Positions 56,201 through 64,000 of a DNA stretch of 64,000 nt are shown here, in pieces. Within the stretch, counting starts at the first letter, position 1. The number at the start of each line of letters is the position of its first letter. This DNA is from Synaphobranchus kaupii. Taxonomy: Eukaryota > Chordata > Actinopteri > Anguilliformes > Synaphobranchidae. Location: contig CM056387.1 in assembly GCA_029718625.1 (NCBI GenBank), positions 34,127,961-34,191,960 on the forward strand, given 5' to 3'. The position numbers were made by a program, and so were the translations under genes. The notes under the pieces were generated by a model. It saw nothing but the letters and a program-made list of their open reading frames with translations, was not told the DNA's origin and ran no database searches.

Positions 56201-56367
56201 GCTTAACTGGAGGAAACACGGGGAAGAGCAGGAGGAGTTACTAAAGGGGCCTGGTGGAACATGGAGGCCTGCATTATTGATGGGCAGAGACAATGCAGCA
56301 CATGTAGTTGCCTACAGCTTCTGTGATGTCTGGAGGCAGGATGAAAGTTTCAATTCACACATACATA

Positions 56368-56545
56368 TACACACACACTCACACACACACACACAATCAC
56401 ACATCCATACACATGCGCCCACACTCACACACAATCACACATGCATATGCGCAAACATACACACCACACACTTATATGATCATACCTTTTAAACAAGGCA
56501 GACTAATGTGTGTGTGTGTGTGTGTGTGTGTCTGTGTGTGTGTGC
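56368..56545. repeat. CA-rich then GT-rich microsatellite region
   Basis: Degenerate CA repeats (56368-56480) followed by a (GT)n tract (56508-56543), ending about 70 bp before the acceptor of the 42-nt Rab exon. Confidence 0.9.
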
Positions 56546-56614
56546 ACATGTATGTATACAAGTATGCAAAAATATGACATTCTAATAAATGAACCTTGTT
56601 ATTGTTCTTTTCAG

Positions 56615-56656
56615 AATAAAGTGCTGAGCATTGACGGGATGAAGGTTAAGCTCCAG
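56615..56656 (+). CDS. Internal exon of a Rab26/Rab37-type GTPase (42 nt)
   Basis: A 42-nt exon sits between a TTTTCAG acceptor and a GTAGGT donor. It encodes 14 residues reading NKVLSIDGMKVKLQ in phase 0. This matches the beta2-beta3 hairpin of Rab26 and Rab37, just after the conserved switch I GIDFR segment that should end the preceding exon. It joins in frame to the exon at 59516 across a 2,859-bp intron. VKVKLQ is more like Rab26 and the following Ile more like human Rab37, so paralogue assignment is left open. Rab26 and Rab37 act in regulated secretion and secretory granule traffic. The upstream exon with the P-loop was not found in the window. Confidence 0.85.
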
Positions 56657-57825
56657 GTAGGTACTCAGGAAGACAGGAGTCTGTATATACAACCCAACCA
56701 CAAGTAGCAGTTTCCTTATTAGAGAACCCTTAGCTTTCGGTCCTGATCAATTAAAGCTTCCAGAAGGAAAGTGCCTTCTGCCGAATGAGGATTTCACATC
56801 TCCATCGTTAAATCTTTTAAGGCTTATCACTAAGCGCCAGTCACAGCAGTGACATCCTGCTGTGTGCACATTACTCTATCAGTATTTGTTAGGGGTAGCA
56901 GGCAGAGCTGTAAGTGTACAAGGTAAATTGAGTGATTGAGTGAGTGAACAAACTGAGTAAGTCGGTGAGGGTTCAAGTGACTGAACGGAGTGAGTTAGTA
57001 AGTGAATTGAGTTAATGAGCGGCTGAGTAAGTGAGTGAGAGTGAGTGAGTGTCTGAGTGAGTGAATTTAGTGAGCGAACAAGTGAATGAGTGACTGAGTG
57101 AGTGTGTGAGTGATTGTTTACATTATAATTAAGCAATAGATCACGAGAGAGAGTGCGTTATTGGAAATATAATCACTGCGGTGATGTCGCAGCAACAAGA
57201 CGGCAGGTCTTATATCCAATAACGAAGCAATTTTTCTATGTTAATCATATCAATAGCTTCATTAATCAATTTTGTGCAGGCTGGTATACTTGAATCAGTG
57301 AATTGGGTGAGTGGGTGACTGAGTGACTGACTGTGTGAGTAGGCAGTGACCCCCTGGTACCTCGTGCTTCTCTGTTCCTTGGTCTTGTGTTATTATTGTT
57401 CAGTCTCTCTAAGGCTCCCCTCTCTTTGATATTGTCATTTTGATGGAGCAATCAGCATTGTTGCGGCTCTTGAGGCTGCTTTAATCTCGTTTGCACTGTT
57501 CCGCTTCCTAAAATCATTTCTGTGATATTCACACAAATGAGGTGAAGAGGGAGGCCAAGAGGGATTTTGGAAAAAACACACCATCAAACCAGCTTACCAG
57601 GAGATCTAAAAAATATAAAGAAAAAAAACTCAATGAAATAGGTGATGAAATGATGTTCAATTTTTAAAAAGAAATAAAAAGTGAAGCCCTGGTTCACCTG
57701 TAGAGGACACAAATGATGAAATAACCATTCCCAATCCTGTCAGACATTAGAAATGTTCCATGGCATGTAGCTGGGGAATTCATTAAGAAAACAGTAGCTG
57801 CAGGAAATTGTCAAGTTAATTAGTG

Positions 57826-57861
57826 GAGTTCCTCAGGGATCAGTTCTAGGGCAGCTGCAAG
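57826..57861 (+). pseudogene. LINE reverse transcriptase motif relic
   Basis: The plus strand reads ISGVPQGSVLGQ, the conserved palm motif (GVPQGSVLGP) of non-LTR reverse transcriptases. No long frame remains; surrounding sequence (57620-57900) is probably the rest of the same dead copy. It lies inside the Rab intron in the sense orientation. Confidence 0.55.
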
Positions 57862-58754
57862 TCCTGATTTGAATTCACGGCTTCCGCCTAGAGTCTGGCA
57901 TAATCAATCACTCATCAACTTCTGCAAATTTTGTGGTAGTGGGGAAGGAAAGTGGGGGGTGGGTGGTACAACCTGAAATAAAACTTAATTGCTGTAGATA
58001 ATCCACAAGAGGTATTTTTGTCATAATGGAACGACACAAAACGAAGCGAGCATTTAACTGCAAGTGGAAAGGTAGTGATCGGTCATTATTCTTATTGTGC
58101 CGATCAATGTGCTCTTCCAGGTGGAATATGGAGACAGTGGGGGATGGGAGACAGTGGGGGATGGGAAACAGACCGATTCGGTTTCAGTGGTTTCAGCAGA
58201 GCGTAAAAATGGAGGGAGCCCACCCAGAACTTAACTCTGATTCGGATGCTTTGGATGACTGCCATAAAAGTTGAAACTGAGAAAGAGTGAGAGTGTGTGT
58301 ATGTTTGTGAATGTGCGTGTGGATCTCAAGCAGAGAATCCACAAGTGTTTTTGTTTTTTTTGTTTGTCTTGTTTTTTGAGCCAGTGAAGTGGAGTGATTG
58401 AAAGTAAAGGTGGCAGGTTTAGATTTTTTACTGGATTCAAGATGCAAAATGAGATTGCTTTGATTGCTTTTGCTTTCAAAGACAGCTTGGAAGAGGAGAA
58501 AATATGACACCAATTTAATTTAGATTTGATTGCATCATAGCAAGAAAGCTGACAGTAATTCCCTCTTTATTTTGACTGCACCAGCCCAGGCTATTAGGTT
58601 TAAAAGCCACTCCATCATTCAATGGAATCTTTGATAAATTCTTATTGCTTACCGCTTTACTGACGATTACCATTTTTGCATTATTCCTATGCTAGCCACC
58701 CCTAATCTTACATTTAATTAATTTTCTTCTTCATTAATCTTGCATTTACATATT

Positions 58755-58977
58755 GGCCATTTTAACATTTGCATGTTAAACATTTCACAGACACTATTAT
58801 CTGCTGACATTATTTTTATATATCCATTTATGAAGCGGGATCAGTTCAGGTTAACTTACTGAATCAGTTCAGGTGAAGTACCATGCCTCAATGGTACAAC
58901 AAAGCCTCACCTAGGAATCAAGCCTGCAACCTTGGATTTGCAAGCCCAGGTCTCCAACCACTACGCTACACTGGTTT
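58755..58977 (-). mobile_element. Old tRNA-derived SINE (antisense, in Rab intron)
   Basis: On the minus strand: ACCAGTGTAGCGTAGTGGTT (A-box region), GCAGGCTTGATTCCTAGG (B-box region), then TTGTACCATTGAGGCATGGTAC and a decayed GCAGATAATAGTGTCTG tail. Same family as 33651-33867 but clearly more diverged. The two CAGTTCAGGT phrases show an internal duplication. Confidence 0.7.
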
Positions 58978-59399
58978 AGTATCTTGGTCAAGGGTGGACA
59001 GCCCAGTGCTCAAACCTGACACATGTCTGCTATGCCCCACTGCTGTGTGACCCTGTCCAGCACACACATGCACATGAAACATGGCAATGATAACAAGCTC
59101 TTCAGGGCAGTACGCTAACATTTTTTTTAACATGGAGCACTAAATTATTTTTTCCAGTTAGAACACATCAATTTTCAGGAACAAATGCTCCTAAAATGGG
59201 AGCGCTGTAGAGCACTTCCATTAGTTTCACAAATGATAGTAAGCATTATTAATGCTGTTGTTACACAACTCACATGATGTTAAGTACCACAGAATGCACA
59301 AGAGGACAATGGAGGCTATAGCGCTAGAAGTAGCATGAGGTATTTGAAGCCAAAGTGTGTCCTGAGGTATTCAACACAGATTATATAAAGTGCTCAGAT

Positions 59400-59480
59400 T
59401 TTAGGGCGGGGGAAGAGTGAGAATTTGTTGTGCCAAGATGCAGTGTGAACAGCTGTGTTTTCAGCCTCCGGAGGAAGACG
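59400..59480 (-). mobile_element. L2-type LINE C-terminal remnant abutting a Rab exon
   Basis: The minus strand encodes [16 protein letters not shown], matching the conserved RRLKTHLFRLHL end of the L2 ORF2 seen at 981-1612 and 14072-14665. It ends about 35 bp upstream of the acceptor at 59515. Extent to the left is uncertain. Confidence 0.55.
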
Positions 59481-59515
59481 ATTCGACCGTAACCTTGTTC
59501 CTCTCCTCCCCGCAG

Positions 59516-59582
59516 ATCTGGGACACGGCCGGGCAGGAGCGCTTCCGCAGCGTCACGCACGCCTACTACCGCGATGCCCACG
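59516..59582 (+). CDS. Internal exon of a Rab26/Rab37-type GTPase (switch II)
   Basis: This 67-nt exon lies between a pyrimidine-rich CCCCGCAG acceptor and a GGTAAGC donor. It starts in phase 0 and ends after the first base of a codon. The translation contains [11 protein letters not shown], the DxxGQ switch II motif of Rab GTPases with the catalytic Gln present, then [10 protein letters not shown], diagnostic of the Rab26/Rab37 branch. The dangling G would start the next codon (Ala in the family's ALLLLYD). That following exon is not seen before the window ends, so at least 4.4 kb of intron follows. High GC at third positions contrasts with the flanking intron. An L2 LINE remnant in the opposite orientation ends just upstream of the acceptor. 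Confidence 0.92.
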
Positions 59583-60170
59583 GTAAGCCTGGGGCTTCCC
59601 TCCCTGACTGTCTTTAGTGTTCATTTCTTTTAATGTACCGTCTGTGCTATAACTTTCAAGCAGCCACACCACTCCCCTAAATGCACACCTCATGTTACAG
59701 TGTGAATACCTTTAGAAACAACTATTTTGAGGACCGGGTCGACCGTGAAAAGAGAAAGAGAGTACACGAACGGCTGTGTACGCGGTGTCTGTTCTCTCAG
59801 AGCCGAGGGAGGGAACGGGCCGTGCGCTCAAAGCACGGTCCGCCCCGGTTACGGTTTGTCGTTGGTACGCCTCGCCCCCTTTGTCACGCTGAGTGCCGTC
59901 CCAGCTGACGGGTGACATAAATAAACGCGACGGGCGCCGACTCCGCCGAGTTTTACGGGCCGTGCCTGCGCCCGACCTCTGGACCTGTCGCCCGCGGGGA
60001 ACGTTATTATCCGAGAGAGAGCGGTTATTGTGGCGCCCTGCTTATGAGAGCGGGCAGCCTCGAGGCATGTGTGATCGCGTGTACGCTTTCTCATCTCTTA
60101 CTGTGCCGCACCAGGGATTCAAACCTGCGACCCCTCATTTCCAGACCGCGGCTCCCGGCGCTTATGTAGC
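59583..60170. other. Rab intron sequence after the switch II exon
   Basis: The first 590 bp after the donor are non-repetitive. A CpG-rich patch lies at 59880-60060. No further exon (expected ALLLLYDVT-type coding sequence) is seen. Confidence 0.4.
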
Positions 60171-60377
60171 TGTGTGTGTGTGTGTGTGTGTGTGTGTGTC
60201 TGTTTATGTGTGCTTATGGTCCTGTGAGTGTGTTGTGGGTGAGTGAAAGTGAGTAATTGCATATGTATATAAGTGAGTGTGTGTGTGTGTGTGTGTGTGT
60301 TTGTCTGTTTATGTGTGCTTATGGTCCTGTGAGTGTGTTGTGGGTGTGTGAAAGTGAGTAATTGCATATGTATATAA

Positions 60378-60422
<45 letters not shown>

Positions 60423-60494
60423 TCTGTTTATGTGTGCTTATGGTCCTGTGAGTGTGTTGTGGGTGTGTGAAAGTGAGTAATTGCATATGTATAT

Positions 60495-60553
<59 letters not shown>

Positions 60554-60582
60554 TGAAAGTGAGTAATTGCATATGTATATAA

Positions 60583-60625
<43 letters not shown>

Positions 60626-60753
60626 TGAAAGTGAGTAATTGCATATGTATATAAGTGAGTGTGTGTGTGTGTGTGTGTGTCTGTTTATGTGTGCTTATGG
60701 TCCTGTGAGTGTGTTGTGGGTGTGTGAAAGTGAGTAATTGCATATGTATATAA

Positions 60754-60792
<39 letters not shown>

Positions 60793-60980
60793 TCTGTTTA
60801 TGTGTGCTTATGGTCCTGTGAGTGTGTTGTGGGTGTGTGAAAGTGAGTAATTGCATATGTATATAAGTGAGTGTGTGTGTGTGTGTGTGTGTGAGTGAAA
60901 GTGAGTAATTGCATATGTATATAAGTGTGTGTGTGTGTGTGTGTGTGTGAGTGAAAGTGAGTAATTGCATATGTATATAA

Positions 60981-61018
<38 letters not shown>
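60171..61018. repeat. Compound TG-rich tandem array
   Basis: A block containing GTGAGTAATTGCATATGTAT and ATAAGTG recurs nine times (about 60249, 60353, 60473, 60559, 60633, 60728, 60844, 60902, 60957). In five places it is joined to a second block with TCTGTTTATGTGTGCTTATG and GTCCTGTGAGTG. TG runs of variable length link them. The repeating unit is therefore about 60-120 bp with internal deletions. Confidence 0.92.
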
Positions 61019-61020
<2 letters not shown>

Positions 61021-61239
61021 ATTTGTTTGTACACCAGTGAACAGCTTCTGACAGGTTTAATCACTGTTTTCCCTCCTACTAGCACAGCAGCATCTTAAAC
61101 AGGTGCTTATCTGCGTGTATCTGAGAAAGTAACGTCTCTCTCATCAGCTCCTCTCAAACATCAACTGGAAAACAAACAAAAAAAGAATTCAGTCCCACAC
61201 AGTCTTCATCTGAATTTTCAAGAGATGAAAAACGCTCTA

Positions 61240-61400
61240 TTTTTGTAAGCTAGTACTTCATAGAGCTACAGTTACTGAAGTAAAATTACGTGTGGGACGT
61301 TACACGAGGATACACCTCCACTACAACATCTGGGACTTGAACCAACCACCTACAGACAATAAGCTCCGTTTCCCTCAATACCATGCCACACATATCACAT
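61240..61400 (-). mobile_element. Decayed tRNA-derived SINE (antisense)
   Basis: On the minus strand TGTGGCATGGTATTGAGGGA, GGTTGGTTCAAGTCCCAGA (B box) and a body with ACTTCAGTAACTGTAGCTCTATGAA follow the SINE order seen at 33651, but identity is low. Confidence 0.45.
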
Positions 61401-61547
61401 CACACCTTTTAAACATCCATGTTACTCTACTCCAGGTGGGCTGATCTGTTAGCAGTGGGTGGTGAGTGCAGTGATGTGTGCATCAGGTGGGCAGAGACAA
61501 CGTTGCGTCTCTCTGTTCAACCGACAAAACGGTCCCCTTTAGGAGCG

Positions 61548-61715
61548 TCTCGGTGGCGGTAGCCCGTAAGAGCACCGTCCGCACGCTCATCGGCGGTTCA
61601 GATCCGGCCGCGCGACCTTCGTCCCACGTCTCTCCTTCGGTCTCACTCCCGTTCTTTTCCTGTCTTTCTACGCTGTGCTGTCCAATAAAGCTGAAAAGCC
61701 CTTCAAATGCAACTT
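61548..61715 (+). mobile_element. tRNA-related SINE of a second family (ends AATAAAG)
   Basis: GTAGCCCGTAAGAGCACCGT (A box) and CGGCGGTTCAGATCCGG (B box) are followed by CCGCGCGACCTTCGTCCCAC, a pyrimidine-rich body with TTCCTGTCTTTCTACGCTG and the end GTCCAATAAAGCTGAAAAGCC. The organisation matches a common fish SINE-like repeat. No clear target duplication. Confidence 0.6.
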
Positions 61716-63549
61716 TAAAAATTTTTTTATCTGCATCCTAATTCGGAACCGGGGAGCGTGCCAACTGTCCCGGGGCGAGGAGGGCGGGGCGGGGCGGGGG
61801 GGGGGGGGGGTCCTTTTGTCTTGCGCTGTAATTTTCTAAATGCATCTGTCAATCGGGCAAGAAATTCATTGCCCGTTGTCTCATTTGTCCTTGTACGGCT
61901 CACTTCTTTACACTAGTCTTACACGTCCTCCTAATATCTTCCGAATATCAATGGTGTACCTTAGGAAGGAAAAAACAACCAGTACAGCACGCATTATCTG
62001 CGCTTTTACCAATACGGTATTCAGGGTTGGGACACGCCCCTATCACAGCATAGTGACCAGTGAACCAGGGTGAACCATAGCGACCAGACCACTCCTATAC
62101 TGCTGCAGATATTGTGTGAGGCAACTGAGTGCCCCAAATTTTGGAAGGGGGTAGTGTAAACAGGGAGGGGGGATGGATATAGGGGTGTGGAAATGGGGAG
62201 GGAGAGGAAATGAGGGGGGGGGGGGGGGTGTTGGAAATGGGGGAGCTCACTGTACAGCTCACTGCATCCTGTTCCCTCTTCCTGGTGGAGACAAGCTAAG
62301 GCCCGTCATTACGTCTAATGATGGCCGCCACATGGCAGAGCTCGCACCTGCGTCTGAACGCCCCCCACCGCCCCCCTCTCTGCCGCGTCCCTCTCCCTCG
62401 TTTCGTACGGCCGCCCCCACGAGGTGTCGGGGGTCCTATTTATAGCGCGGATCCAGCGTTCGGCACCGGCTGTGGCCTCGGGGCGCCGGCGAAGCGAAGG
62501 CATCGCGGGAAACCGGCGAGCGTCGGTCTCCCACCGGCGGGTTTCCCTGGAGCGGATCCCCACGGACCCCCCCCACGCCACGGTGCCTTTCCGCGCGAGT
62601 GTAGCGGGGGCGGCTCGTTTGAGAGGCGGGCCCGTACTGACAGCCCCGGCGCGGCGGTCTGGAGGCGATACGGATTTCGGATGGAGATGGCGGTAACACG
62701 GCGTCTGGGGACCGCCCCGCCCTTCACGCTATGGGGGGGGGAATCAAAATGGGGGGGGAATCAAAATGGGGGGGGCCCCCGCGTGCCCCGCACGCCACCG
62801 GACCCCGCGTGCCGCCATCACCGCCGGGCACAGAGCCAGGCAGACTCCCTTCCATTTCCATTAATCAGTCTCCTGCACAATGGCCTTTAGCAGCACTCCA
62901 GCAGGGCCCCCATGCGTCTAAATAAAGTCCGCTAGTCTGACATCACGCCGCGCAGCGCGACAGCTTCCAATCGATGTGATCTGGGAGGGGTCGGGGGAGG
63001 GGGGGGGGGGGGACCTTTAGCACAGAACACAGCGGCCTGGTAAGTCCTCTTTAAGAGCCGCACATGAACCTGGTAAAAAGTAAAAACCGATAATAATTTA
63101 GTAAACTGTAATATAGCCCAAGAATCTCCTGCTAACAATCAATAATAATAATAATAACAATATATTTATAGAGCAGCGTTCATACAAGGACACAAGCAGC
63201 TCCATATGCTACACAGACACAGGAAGGATAGAGAAATGGAAGAACTGTAAGAGCTGACAATCTGGCTGTGGTTTAGTGTCCTTGGCAGAAATCCTGGAAA
63301 GAGCGGCACACATAGGGGTGTATAGCCCCGCCTCCCGCAAACCAGGCTTGTCGTGGTGTTCAGTTTAACCGGTGGCATACGGTGCACAAGCCTCAACCAG
63401 TGTGGGTATAGCCACACCATCAGTATTTTTGTAATTAACATTTTACAATAAAAGTAAATAAATAAATAATAATAAAAAAATAAATAAATTGATAACATTG
63501 ATGTTATTAAAGGAATATAAGCACATTTTATTATTTTCACAATAGGCTA
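61716..63549. other. Unassigned sequence including a CpG-rich block
   Basis: G homopolymers at 61789-61810, 62214-62228 and 63001-63013. The interval 62290-62830 has very high GC and many CpG, resembling a CpG island. Several overlapping open frames there lack recognisable domains. AAT-type repeats at 63141-63160 and 63451-63490. Confidence 0.4.
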
Positions 63550-63775
63550 CTACACTCTCAAAAAGGATGAGTTAATATCCAACACACTTTTTGTGTTACT
63601 ATTTTAAACACATTTTGTGTCACATTATGCAATTTGTGTGTTAAAATTGAGACTTTTTAAACACAGACTGTGTTGAAAGTGACAGAAAACATGTTGTCCT
63701 TAACTAGACACGGAGGTATGTAAAACAATTTCAGGTTATGTGTTGTTTCTAACACATCTGTCTTGAGAATGTACT
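63550..63775. mobile_element. Probable MITE with inverted ends
   Basis: ACACTCTCAAAAAGGATGAG at the left and, inverted, TACATTCTCAAGACAGATGT at the right are similar. The interior is full of ACACATTTTGTGT-like short palindromes typical of a fish miniature element. Boundaries approximate. Confidence 0.45.
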
Positions 63776-64000
63776 ATCAGATATAGCCAGTTCTCCACAA
63801 TTAGGCTATTAGGTGAGGAATAAAATTATTTTTATTTACATTGCAAAACTGTGCACATTATTTAAAATTGTGGATACATGTAGGCTACTCTTCGTTCTCT
63901 GCAATCACAGAATATTCATGGAAAAGATAAGCAATGTGCACATTTTGTGAAAACCTTGAACTGCAGGTTTCATTAAAGACAGCCTTTATTGCAGGTTGTG

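Larger units (their letters stand above)
56657..59515 (+). other. Rab26/37-type intron between the two recognised exons
   Basis: An inferred 2.86-kb intron bounded by consensus GT and AG. It holds a degenerate GAGT-rich tetranucleotide region (56925-57118, and again 57291-57340), a LINE reverse transcriptase relic near 57827, an antisense SINE (58755-58977) and an antisense L2 LINE tail near 59400-59480. No other exon was recognised. Confidence 0.75.

Noticed and set aside
55412..56244. Five frames of about 200-236 codons on both strands
   Set aside because: All are produced by the 45-bp minisatellite; no codon bias or domain supports one over another.
62318..62890. 190-codon frame in the CpG-rich block
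   Set aside because: Four or more overlapping frames are open because of GC content; no recognisable motif.

Overview
The window is vertebrate genomic DNA, most likely from a ray-finned fish. Evidence: spliced protein-coding genes with GT-AG introns, abundant CA/TG microsatellites, Tc1/mariner, PIF/Harbinger and hAT-type DNA transposons, L2- and Tx1-type LINEs, and tRNA-headed SINEs whose 3' tail (…GCTCTGGATAAGAGTGTCTG…, then TGTAA units) is shared with the L2 LINEs. This LINE/SINE pair resembles the eel UnaL2/UnaSINE type, so an eel-like (elopomorph) fish is my guess, but sequence alone does not settle the species. There is one assembly gap of exactly 500 N (38501-39000).

Only two host genes can be supported. 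(1) On the minus strand at 35236-36272 lies a complete two-exon RASD1 (Dexras1), a Ras-family small GTPase of 265 residues with a CAAX tail, a TATA box and a CCAAT box upstream, and a probable poly(A) signal downstream. (2) On the plus strand two internal exons (56615-56656 and 59516-59582) encode the switch II region of a Rab GTPase of the Rab26/Rab37 group. Its other exons were not found, so the gene runs off the right side, and its 5' end is out of view or in a gap. The two genes point away from each other if the Rab promoter lies in the interval between them.

Everything else is intergenic or intronic and rich in repeats. Region by region: 1-8.5 kb holds a palindromic MITE, an L2 LINE 3' end, a 98%-identical large inverted repeat with a nested retroposon, hAT-type pieces, another MITE, and a SANT/Myb-like relic with a 141-bp duplication. 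10.5-12.9 kb is a PIF/Harbinger element invaded by a Sleeping Beauty-like Tc1 copy. 14-19.3 kb has a second L2 end, a hairpin MITE and a 39-bp minisatellite. 22-27.6 kb has TG tracts, a SINE, and a 1.5-kb element with 12-bp inverted ends containing two tRNA-like heads. 28-34.6 kb has a MITE, a deleted Tc1-like element, a hAT MITE with a perfect 8-bp target duplication, a SINE and a 144-bp duplication. 40-50 kb has a long GA tract, a Harbinger-like MITE, and a full-length but broken Tc1-like transposon with 147-bp inverted repeats. 50-56.2 kb has a 10-bp minisatellite, a decayed Tx1-type LINE and a 45-bp minisatellite. 57-64 kb has LINE and SINE relics, a long compound TG array, a CpG-rich block and a terminal MITE.

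I found no CRISPR array, operon or prokaryotic system. Most long open frames are artefacts of tandem repeats, antisense shadows, or the N gap. No clearly new biological system is demonstrated. The most interesting items are the large inverted repeat, the nested Harbinger/Tc1 structure, the element with tRNA-like heads, the multi-frame minisatellites, and a Gln61-equivalent substitution in RASD1.
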